64,000 nucleotides of DNA. Source: Sipunculus nudus (Eukaryota > Annelida > Sipuncula > Golfingiida > Sipunculidae). The stretch is taken from NCBI GenBank assembly GCA_026874595.1, contig JAPPUL010000088.1:250001-314000 (forward strand). Direction: 5' to 3'. This document shows, piece by piece, positions 1 to 10,500 of the stretch. The notes below the pieces were generated by a model, which saw only the letters and a program-made list of their open reading frames with translations, did not search any database and was not told where the DNA came from. Within the stretch, counting starts at the first letter, position 1; every line of letters begins with the position of its first letter. The position numbers were made by a program, and so were the translations under genes.

Positions 1-1230
1 ATTTACAAACCCGCTTTTACCATTTTCAAGTGAGCGAATAGCCTTTTGAAAACTTTCTTTAAAAGTACGGCCAATTGCCATAACCTCGCCAACAGACTTC
101 ATTTGTATTGATAACTTATTACTTGCATTTGGAAACTTTTCGAATGACCATCTTGGTATTTTAACAACGCAGTAATCTAGAGTTGGCTCAAATGCTGCTT
201 TCGTTTTTTTTGTTATGTCATTATAAAGTTCGTCGAGAGTATATCCAACAGCGAGTTTGGCGGCTATTTTAGCAATAGGAAAACCTGTTGCTTTTGAGGC
301 AAGTGCACTTGACCTTGAAACACGAGGGTTCATCTCAATGACTATTACTCTGCCATCTTTTGGATTTATGGCAAATTGTATATTAGAACCCCCAGTATCA
401 ACGCCTATTGCCCTTATGATTTTTATGCTATAGTTTCTTAGCTTTTGATACTCTTTGTCAGACAAGGTTTGTTGTGGGGCAACCGTTATACTATCACCAG
501 TATGGATGCCCATAGCATCAAAGTTCTCTATAGAACAGATTATTACCACATTGTCTGCTTTGTCTCGCATTACCTCAAGCTCATATTCCTTCCATCCAAC
601 AACTGACTCCTCAATCAATATCTCACTTACCGGACTTTCGTAAAGACCTCGTTTGGCAAGTAGTGCAAACTCCTCTTTGTTATATGCTATACTGCCTCCT
701 GTTCCGCCCAGTGTGAAAGACGGTCTTATCACCAGCGGATAGCCTATTTCCTTTGATATTCTAAAACCTTCATCTAAGCTCTTTGCAGTTGAGCTTTTAG
801 GAGTTGGGATGCCTATTTTTGTCATTTGGCTTTTAAATTTGTTTCTATCTTCGGCTTTCTCAATTGAGTCTATATTTACGCCTATCATTTCCACGTTATA
901 CTTTTCAAGTACTTTGCTTTTAGCAAGTTCTAAAGCGTTGTTTAGAGCTGTTTGGCCGCCTAATGTTGGTAGTAGGGCATCTGGTCTTTCTTTTGCAATC
1001 ACTTTTTCTATAATCTCTTTATTAATTGGTTCTATGTAGGTTGCATCCGCCATATTAGGATCTGTCATTATGGTTGCGGGATTTGAATTTATAAGTACGA
1101 CCCGATAACCTTCCTCACGAAGAGCCTTACAAGCTTGTGAACCTGAATAATCAAATTCACACGCTTGTCCTATCACAATAGGACCAGCCCCTATTATTAG
1201 TATAGATTTAATATCAGTGCGTTTTGGCAT
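1..1230 (-). CDS. carB: Carbamoyl-phosphate synthase large subunit, N-terminal 410 residues (cut by left edge)
   Basis: The protein starts at the ATG at 1228-1230 and stays open to the left edge. It is the glutamine-dependent synthase that makes carbamoyl phosphate for pyrimidines and arginine, working with CarA. The start reads [20 protein letters not shown], followed by [10 protein letters not shown], the classic CarB N-terminus that opens the first ATP-grasp half. The left end of the window encodes [17 protein letters not shown], the conserved segment near residue 370 of the family. Full CarB is about 1,070 residues, so roughly the last 60 percent is outside the window. There is no frameshift in the visible part. 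It lies upstream of cinA on the same strand with a 135 bp gap, which holds no other gene. Confidence 0.95.
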   Translation of the reverse strand, partial: MPKRTDIKSILIIGAGPIVIGQACEFDYSGSQACKALREEGYRVVLINSNPATIMTDPNMADATYIEPINKEIIEKVIAKERPDALLPTLGGQTALNNALELAKSKVLEKYNVEMIGVNIDSIEKAEDRNKFKSQMTKIGIPTPKSSTAKSLDEGFRISKEIGYPLVIRPSFTLGGTGGSIAYNKEEFALLAKRGLYESPVSEILIEESVVGWKEYELEVMRDKADNVVIICSIENFDAMGIHTGDSITVAPQQTLSDKEYQKLRNYSIKIIRAIGVDTGGSNIQFAINPKDGRVIVIEMNPRVSRSSALASKATGFPIAKIAAKLAVGYTLDELYNDITKKTKAAFEPTLDYCVVKIPRWSFEKFPNASNKLSIQMKSVGEVMAIGRTFKESFQKAIRSLENGKSGFVN

Positions 1231-1365
1231 TTTCTTTCCCTTAATACATAGCTTTTAAATACATTGTTTTAGATGTACATATTAATCTAATAAAGTTCAT
1301 GAAAGTATAAACTGATAAACCTTTTTTAACTTTTTTTTTATAGTGCTTTGTCTTTTAGAGAGTAT

Positions 1366-2607
1366 TTAGGTAGATGTTCTAATTAAGTTAAGAGCAAAGA
1401 AGGCGGCTTTTTTACGTATTAACTGTCTATCACCTTGGAAGTGCATAAACTTTGAAATAATAGTATTATCTTTTTTTATAAGAGCAAAAAAGACGCTTCC
1501 GATCTCTTTTTGTGTATCGTCTGCTCCAGGCCCTGCTATGCCTGTTATAGCAACGCAAATATCGCTTTGTAAAATCTTTTTACCATTTTTGGCAAGCTCA
1601 ATTGCAACTTCGCTACTAACCGCACCATGTTTTACTAAAATGTCTTTATCAACTTTAACAACTTGTTCTTTTATCTCATTTGAGTAAGCAACAATACAGC
1701 CTTTAAAAAAGGAAGAGCTTCCAGGATAGTCTGTAAGATAGGCTCCAGCAAGCCCTCCTGTACAGGATTCTACGGTTGATAGAGTAAGCTTTTTTGCAGT
1801 TAGGATTTTATGTAAATTGCTTTGCATAGTCTCTTGGTCAAAGGCATAAATGTGTTTACCAAGCTCTTTACAACACGCTGACTTTATTATGGCAAGTTTA
1901 TCAAAAGAAGATTTAGAAAGGGTATTAGAAAGGCTATTAGAGTTAGAATATATTTTTATACGAACACCATCAAATGCTGCTGTGATTTCAAAAGATATGT
2001 CTTTAAAGCCTTTAATTATCTTATCTTTGATTATGTTATTAAGAGTAGATTCGCCAATGCCAAATGTTTTTACAACAAGGCGTCTTCTATTTATGGGACT
2101 TCCTTTAATTAAAGGTATAATATTGTTTTCAAACATATGCTTCATTTCAAAAGGAACACCGGGCATAGCAAAGATATGTGAATTCTCATGTACTATATAA
2201 ATGCCCTGAGCAGTACCTCTATCGTTTTCAATAATGGTTGTATTTAAGGGGAAGAATACTTGACGTTCTTGAGTTTTGGAAATGGTTTTAGTATTCAACT
2301 TTTGTTTAAGCTTTGTAAGTTCAGGATGGCTTTTAACAAGTTTTTTATTTATGGCAAGGGCAATGGCATTTCGAGTAATATCATCTTCAGTAGGCCCAAG
2401 TCCACCTGTTATAAATATATAGTTAACGTTTTGTTTTATACTTTGAATAATCTCATTTTTAATATTTTGGACTTTGTCGGGAAGAATAGCTATTTTCATA
2501 GTGGGTATAGATATAAGAGATAGCCTTTCTTGTAAGTATGAAGAAATGGTATCGCTTATGTCTCCATTTAGGAGCTCATTTCCAATTATAAAGATGTGGC
2601 ACTGCAT
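1366..2607 (-). CDS. cinA: CinA-like protein with nicotinamide-nucleotide amidase domain
   Basis: This is a full-length CinA of 413 residues. The N-terminal MoaB/MogA-like domain carries TGGLGPTEDD at about residues 67-76, the phosphate-binding part associated with pyrophosphatase activity. The C-terminal domain carries SCTGGLAGAY from residue 281 and GIAGPGAD near 357, the signature of the PncC amidase that converts NMN back to nicotinic acid mononucleotide. In some bacteria the gene is competence-linked, but no competence genes lie nearby, so a pyridine-nucleotide repair role is the better inference. It faces the same way as carB. The upstream gap to the divergent radical SAM gene is 147 bp and AT-rich. 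Confidence 0.93.
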   Translation of the reverse strand: MQCHIFIIGNELLNGDISDTISSYLQERLSLISIPTMKIAILPDKVQNIKNEIIQSIKQNVNYIFITGGLGPTEDDITRNAIALAINKKLVKSHPELTKLKQKLNTKTISKTQERQVFFPLNTTIIENDRGTAQGIYIVHENSHIFAMPGVPFEMKHMFENNIIPLIKGSPINRRRLVVKTFGIGESTLNNIIKDKIIKGFKDISFEITAAFDGVRIKIYSNSNSLSNTLSKSSFDKLAIIKSACCKELGKHIYAFDQETMQSNLHKILTAKKLTLSTVESCTGGLAGAYLTDYPGSSSFFKGCIVAYSNEIKEQVVKVDKDILVKHGAVSSEVAIELAKNGKKILQSDICVAITGIAGPGADDTQKEIGSVFFALIKKDNTIISKFMHFQGDRQLIRKKAAFFALNLIRTST

Positions 2608-2754
2608 ATTCTTACAAATGAGAGTAGTTATAAGATATTATGATTAAAGACAAACTATGTCATTAAACAGCATAAATATAATATATTTATTTATAATGTT
2701 TTATAAAAAGCATACCATATAAGTTAAATTTATTTTAGGAGGTTTTTATAAGCT

Positions 2755-3729
2755 ATGACAAAGACGAGATTTGCTGAAATTGTTGGGAGTCAGATGAGTA
2801 AGGATAAGGTGAGCACATTACAATTAAATCTTGGTAGAAAATGTAATCAAAGATGCTTTCACTGTCATATAGAAGCTGGACCGGATAGAGAAGAAGAGAT
2901 AAGTAAGGAAGTAAAAGACAAGATAATTGAGGTTATACGTTCTTTTAAACAAATAGAGTTAATAGACATAACAGGGGGTGCACCTGAGAGTCATTTTGGT
3001 TTTAGGGATATAGTTAAGGAAGCGAAGATAAATAATAAGCGAGTAATAGTGCGTTCTAATCTCACTATCTTTTTCGAGGAAGGGTATAGAGATTTGCCAG
3101 AGTTTTTTGAGGCTTATGGAGTTGAGGTAGTAGCAAGCATGCCCTGCTATCTGCGTGAAAATGTAGATGCTATGAGGGGCAAAGGGGTTTATGATAAGAG
3201 TATAGAGGGCTTAAAGCTATTAAATATGAGGGGTTATGGTAGTAAATTAGTTTTAAATTTAGTATATAACCCAGCCATGCCAAGTGATAACAACTTTGCT
3301 CTTGCCCCGGCACAAGAGGGCTTAGAATCTGATTATAAGAAACGTCTTAAGGCTGATTTTTCAATAGATTTCAATTCATTATATGTCTTTAATAATGTAT
3401 TACTAGGCAGGTATGAGAAGTATCTTAGAAAGAAGAACTTGGACGAGGAGTATCTTAATTTTCTTGAATCCCACTTTAATAAATCGACATTACCCCATTT
3501 GATGTGTAAGAAGCAGTTATCGATAAATTATGAAGGCAAGTTGTTTGATTGTGATTTTAACTTAATATCAAAAGTGCATTGTAAAGGAGAAGAAGGGCAA
3601 ATACTAACAATAGATGATGTACTAAAGCATAAAAGCGTAGATATAGTAAAAGGAATAGAGGTAAGAGATTACTGTTTTGCCTGTACAGCGGGAGCAGGTT
3701 CAAGTTGTTCAGGAGCCTTATTCAAATAA
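2755..3729 (+). CDS. ArsS-like radical SAM/Cys-rich protein
   Basis: A 324-residue radical SAM enzyme behind a strong ribosome site (aggagg ending about 11 bases before the ATG). The [4Fe-4S] motif is C30-x3-C34-x2-C37 in GRKCNQRCFHCHIEAGPDRE. The glycine-rich SAM segment DITGGAPE follows near residue 72, and a cysteine cluster sits at the C-terminus (C307, C310, C318). The run of ITGGAPE, MPCYLRENVD, LNLVYNP and LFDCDFN matches the ArsS family, which includes the enzyme that forms 5'-deoxyadenosyl arsenosugars from dimethylarsenite. Many members have no proven substrate, and there is no arsM, arsR or arsenite pump next to it here. The specific arsenic role is therefore an inference. Confidence 0.8.
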   Translation: MTKTRFAEIVGSQMSKDKVSTLQLNLGRKCNQRCFHCHIEAGPDREEEISKEVKDKIIEVIRSFKQIELIDITGGAPESHFGFRDIVKEAKINNKRVIVRSNLTIFFEEGYRDLPEFFEAYGVEVVASMPCYLRENVDAMRGKGVYDKSIEGLKLLNMRGYGSKLVLNLVYNPAMPSDNNFALAPAQEGLESDYKKRLKADFSIDFNSLYVFNNVLLGRYEKYLRKKNLDEEYLNFLESHFNKSTLPHLMCKKQLSINYEGKLFDCDFNLISKVHCKGEEGQILTIDDVLKHKSVDIVKGIEVRDYCFACTAGAGSSCSGALFK

Positions 3730-3873
3730 TTATTTATAAACTAGATAAAGTAATAAAAGATTGTTGAGAGAATAAGTGTTGAGAGAAAAAAATAAATAAA
3801 TAACAATATATATATATTATATTTATTAAGTTAGGTTATAACCTATGTAAAATAAAACAGTAGGAGAAATGAA

Positions 3874-4803
3874 ATGAAAAAACGAAATAGGGTTGTGGGG
3901 ATAGTTCTAACTATGTTATTAGTAAGTGTAGGGATAATATTTGGGTCATGTTCGAAAAACACTAAATATACTCATTTAAAGAAGAGTAAAAAGGACATAG
4001 CGTTTCTACAAGACGAGCATTGGAACAAGGGAAAAGGAGAATATCAAAGGTATAATGGGAATGTGAAATGGTATGGAGCAGGCCGTAAATTATTAGATAG
4101 TATGACAGTTCTTGTGAAGGAGCCATGGAGGATGGGCAAGAATGTTAAAACGACGGCAAAAGAGATGAATTCAGCAGTGCTCAAGTTTTCTACGTATGAT
4201 CAGTTTAGAACAGGAACATATAATTACTCGTTCAAATCGGATATATTTTTTGATATAGACAATGGGAACGTATTGAAGTATACAATGGGGAGTCAGGATG
4301 GGTGTGGTAATAACTTCATGATATATGAGAGGGTACGAGATCAGGTAGGGATGTTCACCTGGTTTTCGTATTGGAACAATCATGGTACAATAGTATTAAA
4401 GAAGCCAACAGATGAATTCGACACATTTTACGATGCGCTACCGGTATACGTAAGGTTTCGTTTGGGAGAAAGTAGTTACAAAATAAATATGGTACAAACC
4501 CTGCTTGGGAATCATCCTCCGGGGACATCGAAGCTATCGCAAGAATCAATAAGTAAAGATTATCCAAAAGTACAAGAAGCAAATGTAACTAATAAATCGA
4601 CTGAATATAAAGGGAAAGAAGCGATAGAGGTAAGTGTAAGCTATGGTGATAAAAAGAATGTGTATATATTGGACAAGTCGTTTCCGCACACACTGTTAAG
4701 CCAGAAGGAGAAATTTAGTAAAGAACTTAAGTACACGGAATTTTTTCCGTACTGGACTCCAGAAAATCGTGGTAAACAGGCAGACTATATGTTTAAGAAC
4801 TAA
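3874..4803 (+). CDS. Predicted lipoprotein of unknown function, paired with a multiheme cytochrome
   Basis: The 309-residue protein begins with a basic stretch and a hydrophobic segment (residues 8-23) ending in IIFGSC, a lipobox with C26 as the likely lipid-modified residue. The rest is a soluble, aromatic-rich, mainly beta-looking domain with no motif I recognise and no heme motif. I do not recognise the family. Its start is set by aggag about seven bases before the ATG. The next gene, 53 bp downstream on the same strand, is a pentaheme cytochrome c, so the two probably form one transcription unit. A role as an accessory or electron-transfer partner on the periplasmic side is inference from position only. 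Confidence 0.7.
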   Translation: MKKRNRVVGIVLTMLLVSVGIIFGSCSKNTKYTHLKKSKKDIAFLQDEHWNKGKGEYQRYNGNVKWYGAGRKLLDSMTVLVKEPWRMGKNVKTTAKEMNSAVLKFSTYDQFRTGTYNYSFKSDIFFDIDNGNVLKYTMGSQDGCGNNFMIYERVRDQVGMFTWFSYWNNHGTIVLKKPTDEFDTFYDALPVYVRFRLGESSYKINMVQTLLGNHPPGTSKLSQESISKDYPKVQEANVTNKSTEYKGKEAIEVSVSYGDKKNVYILDKSFPHTLLSQKEKFSKELKYTEFFPYWTPENRGKQADYMFKN

Positions 4804-4856
4804 CTAAGTTTTCAAAATAGTTACGTGGTGCTGTAGTGTAGGAAAGGGATGAAGGC

Positions 4857-6281
4857 ATGAAAAGATTGAAAAGGTTTGGTTTATTTTTGTTTGGGGCTGT
4901 AATAATACTTGGAGTAGCGTACTGGTATACATTTGCTCGAGAGGTACGTCTTGAAGATAGGTTTGACAAGGCAACACAAAGGTATGCCTTTGTGTTGCCG
5001 GAAGTGAAGAGGGTGAAAGGGCTTGCAGGGTATAAGGCGGAGAATTGCAAAGCGTGTCACACGAAAGAGTATGAAGAATGGAAGGAGTCGACACATTCTA
5101 ATGCGCTTAGTGACATACAATTCCAAGCAGAGCTAACAAAAGAGAGTTCTCCGAAGTGGGTATGTTTAAATTGTCATATTCCTATCCAAAACCAGCGAGA
5201 ATATGTACTAAAAGGGTTTAAAGCAGGGTTTGCAGGGGGGAATATCTACCTGCCGCTGAAGGATGAGAATCCAAGATTTGATGTAAAAATGCAAAAGGAA
5301 GCGATAACTTGCGCGGTGTGCCATGTGCGGACCCAAGGGGATGGAGAGGGATATATAATAGGGCCATACGGAAGTAAGAAAGCACCACATCCGGTAAAGA
5401 AGGACAAAAGGTTTCTGCAGGAGATATGCTATAGATGCCATAGTCCGAAGGGTGTAGGGATAACTGAGAATTTAGTATGCTGGTTTAAAACGAAAGAAGA
5501 GCTTGCTTTGGGTCAAAAGTCTTTAGTAAATATTTATGGAAGCGAACAAAGCTGTGTTAGTTGTCATATGCCGGAGGAGAAAAGGCTATTAGTCCCCTTC
5601 ATGAAAAACTTAAAGCCAAGAAAGGCAAGACAACACAACTGGGTAGGAGGAGGGATACCAAAATGGTATCACAGTTACGATAATTTGCTTAAAAGGGGCT
5701 ATAAATCTGCACTTCGTGTAAAAGTATCTGATATAAATCATGAGGGAGAGGAGATAAAACTTAAGGTATTGCTAAAGAACGAGAACGCAGGTCATTACTT
5801 GCCAACAGCAGATCCAGAAAGGATGATATTAGTATATGCAAAACTTCTTGATGCAAGTAATAAAGAGCTTTATAAGGCAGAATATAAGATATGGCAACAT
5901 TGGGAGTGGTCACCGGCAAGAAAGGTATCTGACAATAGGCTTAGGCAAGGAGAGGTACGGGAATGGGAACCAAGTTTAAAGCTAGAAAGAGCGAAATCAG
6001 GGCAAGAAGGGTTTAAGATACAAATAAAAGCAATCCACGTTAGGTTGTCGAGTAAGAATGCAAAACATATGATGGAAGCGAAGGGAGTAAATGAAAAGCA
6101 TTTTCCGAAGGGACAATATTACGTTGAAAATGCAATAAATTATTATCCTATGGCAAGCTATGTATATATGGAAGAGATAGATTTAAAAAGTGGAAAAAGT
6201 AAGAAGGTGTACACGATGGAAGAGTTAATAGAGCTTTCAAAAAAAGAGAAAGGGAAGCCGCTGTCAGAACGTGAATATTAA
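4857..6281 (+). CDS. Membrane-anchored pentaheme c-type cytochrome (cytochrome c554-like domain)
   Basis: The 474-residue protein has an N-terminal hydrophobic segment (residues 7-27) serving as a signal or anchor. Five CxxCH heme-attachment motifs follow at 64-68, 103-107, 152-156, 191-195 and 233-237. The first block, CKACHTKEYEEWKESTHSNA, is typical of the cytochrome c554-like domain. Residues 280-460 carry no heme motif; they include NAGHYLPTADPER, a pattern also seen in the beta-rich tails of other multiheme cytochromes. It should work in the periplasm passing electrons to or from an unknown partner. The donor and acceptor cannot be told from the sequence. Its stop codon shares the four bases TTAA with the stop of convergent mnmA. 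Confidence 0.88.
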   Translation: MKRLKRFGLFLFGAVIILGVAYWYTFAREVRLEDRFDKATQRYAFVLPEVKRVKGLAGYKAENCKACHTKEYEEWKESTHSNALSDIQFQAELTKESSPKWVCLNCHIPIQNQREYVLKGFKAGFAGGNIYLPLKDENPRFDVKMQKEAITCAVCHVRTQGDGEGYIIGPYGSKKAPHPVKKDKRFLQEICYRCHSPKGVGITENLVCWFKTKEELALGQKSLVNIYGSEQSCVSCHMPEEKRLLVPFMKNLKPRKARQHNWVGGGIPKWYHSYDNLLKRGYKSALRVKVSDINHEGEEIKLKVLLKNENAGHYLPTADPERMILVYAKLLDASNKELYKAEYKIWQHWEWSPARKVSDNRLRQGEVREWEPSLKLERAKSGQEGFKIQIKAIHVRLSSKNAKHMMEAKGVNEKHFPKGQYYVENAINYYPMASYVYMEEIDLKSGKSKKVYTMEELIELSKKEKGKPLSEREY

Positions 6282-7342
6282 AAAGGGTTATCAATAATAC
6301 CGGAGAAAGCGACTTTATCATTAATATAGCCGACTGCGCCCTGGCCTGGTGTAATAGCAAGTACTTGTTCTTTAAAAGACAAGGTAGCCGAGTGGCTATT
6401 AAAATTAGCGAACGTAGCATCTTGTCCTTTATGCATGTATCTGACTTTAACATTAAAAGTAGTGCTTCTGATATCATGAGGTGCCAAATCCAAAAGCCAG
6501 TTTAAAGAAGACATATTAAGATTGGAGTGAAAAGGTTTATCCCCGATGGTAATATTATTAGTAACGGGGTTAATATGAGTAACATAAGCAGGTTTCCCGA
6601 TAGATACATTTAAGCCCTTTCGTTGTCCGATAGTATAAAAAGGGATACCGTCATGCTTACCCAAGATATTATTATTTTGGTCTATTATGTTGCCGGGTTT
6701 AATATATCTATTAGAATCATATTGTTTAATAAAGTCTTTGTAACTGTCCTTATGAACGAAACACATTTCTTGACTTTCTTTTTTATTAGCAATATGATGA
6801 ATATCTAGTGATTTTAAGAATTCAATATTCTGTTTTTTAGTGGTCTTACCGAGCGGGAATAAACAACGTTGTAAAGTAGTTATATCAAGCCGGCTTAAGA
6901 AGTAAGATTGGTCTTTAAGAGAGTCAATACCCTTTTTTAAAACGGTGATATTGCTTTTGTTGTTTTCAATAACGGCGTAATGGCCGGTAGCGATATAGTT
7001 ATAACCCAGAGTAGATGCAAAGTCAAAGATAGAATTAAACTTAACAACAGCATTACAAGTTAAACAAGCATTAGGAGTCTTCCCGTCTAAATATTGGTTT
7101 ACAAAGTAGTCAATAACTTTTTGCTTAAAAAGCTCTTGCGTGTCAATGATGTAATGCTTAATATTGAATTGGGAACAAATATCTTTAGCATCACTAATTC
7201 CATCTTTAAGCAAAGAACATTTAGAATGTTCCTTGGAGTAGTTTTTCATAGTGATGGCAATAACGTCATGTCCTTTAATCTTCAAACGTAGTAAAGCGGA
7301 GGTACTATCAATGCCTCCAGATAAAGCGACAGCAATTCTCAT
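6278..7342 (-). CDS. mnmA: tRNA-specific 2-thiouridylase
   Basis: MnmA transfers sulfur to U34 of tRNA-Lys, tRNA-Glu and tRNA-Gln in the cytoplasm. The 354-residue protein starts with the PP-loop ATP site SGGIDST (8-14). It has the expected two catalytic cysteines: C96 in NACLTCNAVVKF and C194 in QEMCFVH. FYTIGQRKGL and the C-terminal beta barrel ending in VAFSGIIDNPF are also present. Length is normal for the family. It lies on the minus strand in a purine-rich + strand region, so its own codons end mostly in pyrimidines (ATT, GTC, TTC), unlike its + strand neighbours. A threefold 13 bp repeat lies directly upstream. Confidence 0.96.
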   Translation of the reverse strand: MRIAVALSGGIDSTSALLRLKIKGHDVIAITMKNYSKEHSKCSLLKDGISDAKDICSQFNIKHYIIDTQELFKQKVIDYFVNQYLDGKTPNACLTCNAVVKFNSIFDFASTLGYNYIATGHYAVIENNKSNITVLKKGIDSLKDQSYFLSRLDITTLQRCLFPLGKTTKKQNIEFLKSLDIHHIANKKESQEMCFVHKDSYKDFIKQYDSNRYIKPGNIIDQNNNILGKHDGIPFYTIGQRKGLNVSIGKPAYVTHINPVTNNITIGDKPFHSNLNMSSLNWLLDLAPHDIRSTTFNVKVRYMHKGQDATFANFNSHSATLSFKEQVLAITPGQGAVGYINDKVAFSGIIDNPF

Positions 7343-7350
7343 AATGTTCT

Positions 7351-7389
7351 AAAATAGCTTTATAAAATAGCTTTATAAAATAGCTTTAT
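7351..7389. repeat. Three tandem copies of a 13 bp repeat upstream of mnmA
   Basis: Three exact back-to-back copies of aaaatagctttat occupy the gap between the divergent mnmA and glnE-like genes. The position is nine bases upstream of the mnmA start, inside its likely promoter or leader. This is one of several short perfect tandem repeats in gaps of this window. Confidence 0.9.
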
Positions 7390-7577
7390 AAAAAGATGTA
7401 TAAAAGATTAAAAATAAAAGAGTGATTATATTTATATATATATATCACTACATTAATAGCAGTGATAAGTAAAATAATTATAATCCACCTAAATCATACA
7501 ATAAATAATACAAATGAAAAGCTAAAAAGATAACAGATATAAATAAATAAAAATAAAAAAAAATAGATAAGAAAAAG

Positions 7578-10500
7578 GTGATGTTAAAAGGTAATGAGTC
7601 CCAAAAGATACCATTCGAAAGAGTGCTTAAGCTATTAAAAGAGGATGACGAGCTAATCGGGGAGGAGGAGGAAGGATTTGCTAAACTAGTAAAAACTAGG
7701 TTTGTAGGGCTGGGTTTGGAAGAAGGGGAAAAAGAAGGGCAAGAACGTATTATAATGGAGCTAAACAAGTGGCTAAGTTTTTTTGGCAGCAGGGGGGATG
7801 GAGTAATTCTACTTAGCAAATGTTATGGGAAGGTAGAAGATAAGGAATGGTTCGTGGCATTATTTTTGCGTTCATCAATCTTCCGAGAATGCTTAAAAAA
7901 TATCTTATCCTATCCCTACCTGTGCCGGATATTGTTTGAAGAGATAAAAATACTAAAACGAGTATTTGAAAATAGCTTTATAGATGAGATATCAAAGAAT
8001 GTAAATATGCTTAAAGAGGGACTAAACGGTGCAATAGGTTTTCTAAAAGAGGATAAAAAGAAACTCTTAAAAGAGCTCTATAAACATGTAGGAATAGAGG
8101 GGGAGAAGGAGGATGGGGGGGATGGGGGAGAAGATGAGTTACTAGAACGACTTGATTTTAGTAGACTAAGTAGTTTTAAGAGAGTACAAATATTACGAAT
8201 AGGCAGCTTGAAGAGTATGGGAGTCTATAATATAGAGGATGTAGGGAAAAGGCTTAGTGAAGTTGGAGATTTAATATTAGGCAAGGTCTTAGAACGCGAG
8301 CGAAAGATATTAGAAAGACGTTTTGGAAGCCAAGAAAGGATAGCAATTGCGGTCATAGGGCTTAATAACTACGGATTACATAAACTAACCTACACAGATA
8401 GATATGACATTTTATTCGTATATGAAAATGGAGTAAAAGGGGTATTAGGAGGGGCTGAATGGAGGAGAGGTCAAAAGTTTAAGGATGCGGTTATAGAGGG
8501 TGTAATAGATTTTCTAATGCCGAAGGGGATGGAGTCATTATACAATCTTAATTATCATAAAAGATCAAAAAGAAGCCCTTATCCATTAAGCCAAACAACA
8601 AAAGAATATATAGACTATATAGAGAATGAAAATATAGTACACAGATACGAATTAATAAACATGCGCTACATAGCAGGGGATAAAGGGGTTGGAATATATT
8701 TCATAAATGAGTTAAAACGCCTAGTGTATAGAAAATACTTATCGACAGAAGAGGTAAAAGAGCATGAGCGACTTATAGGAAGTATATTTAAATCATTTAC
8801 AAAAAAGCCTATAAAGACAATAGATAAGACAATAAACTTATTATGTATGCTATACGGCAATGGAGAAGGAGAAGGTAAAGAGAATGTAAGATGCAGTTTG
8901 GAAGAGCTAGTAGGACATGGATTTATGAGCAAAGCGGAGTGTGAGCAAATAGGAGCTAGTTATATGTTTTTGAAGGAGTTAAAATACCAGAGAGAATTAT
9001 ATGATTATAAAGATTGGAGCTACTTTTTTACAAATCTAAATAAAATAAAAGACAACAAACTAAACATATTCACATTACTGTTATCCGAAGGTCTTGTAAG
9101 GGTGAATGATTTGGGTTCAAAAGACCTAGAGAGAGCGCTAAGAGAACTATTTAACGAAGTTATATTTAGGACAGAGGATATATTCAGAAAGTACATAAAA
9201 GTGTTTGTAGATAAGCGTAGTTATCTAATGACCTTATTGTACCTACGAGAAGATGGCAGTGAATATGGGATGGAAGGTTTTTTGAAAGAGCTAGGTTTTG
9301 AGGATGCAGGGAATGCGATAAGGAGTATAAGAGAAATAAGTAAAGTCCAACAGCTTGGAAAAGATAAGTATGTAGACACATTAATATTACTATTTGAGCT
9401 TGTGGAAAAGGAAAAAAGTTTTAGAATCAATATAGATAAGATACTGTTTTACTTTTTGAAGCTGTTGGAATGCTACGGTATATTAGATAGTTTATTTAGG
9501 TTATTTATAGAGTATCCAAAACTATTATTGCGTCTAACAAGTATCTTTTCAAAGAGTATATTTTTAAGCGAACTTCTAATAAGCCACCCTCAATATTTAG
9601 AAGAGGTTGGAGATGATGTATTTGTAAATATAAAACCGACAAAAATGCTATTAGAAGAAGAGTTTAAATGCTTTAGACTTGAAAATAGTTTTAACGATGC
9701 AATAATAGAATTAAAAGCGTACGAAAGTTTACGACTAGGACTTCAGCAGTTATTAAATCTTGAAGTAGAAGAGCAAGGCAAACGGCTTACGGTGCTAGCA
9801 GAGTTTATATTGTTGAAGAGCTTTACTTATTATCATGTAGAATCGAGTAAGAAGTTAGGTTATAAGAGCGAAGAATACGGGATTGTGATGCTTGGTAAGC
9901 TTGGCGGGAGGGACATGAGTTTTGGTTCGGATCTGGATATATATTTAGTATACAATGAGCGAGAGGAGATAAGGGGGGGTTATGATAGTAATATGTTTTA
10001 TAAAGTGGTATTAAATGCTTTGAGTAGTTTTTTCACTAAAGCGATATCCTACGGAGGTTTATATGAACTAGACCTGAAACTCAGGCCAGAGGGACGCAAT
10101 GCGCCAATAACGGTAAGCTATAAGAAGTTAAAAGATTATCTTTTGGAAGGAAGAGCTAATAAAGAGCGGGTATGGGAGCGTTTGTTATATACAAAGGCAC
10201 GGATTTACTCACCAAATGTAGGGTTTAAAGAGGCACTAGAAGTTCTTATAAGAGATTTTGTATTGTCTTGTGATGGTGTAAAAGGAGAATCAGAAGATAT
10301 TAGAAAAGAAGTGGTTATGATGCGGGAGCGGATATCAAAAAATGCTTTAAAGAAAGGCAAGGGAGGCAGAAGATATTTATTTAAGAAGGGGCGGGGTGGA
10401 CTGCTTGATATAGAATTCTTGGTTGAATATCTTATATTACGCATGGGGAATATGGCTTATTTACCAAACAATACATATAAGAGTCTTAAAAAGCAATATA

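Noticed and set aside
455-1039. Two + strand frames in the first kilobase
   Set aside because: They are antisense to the intact carB frame, which is open from 1230 to the window edge.
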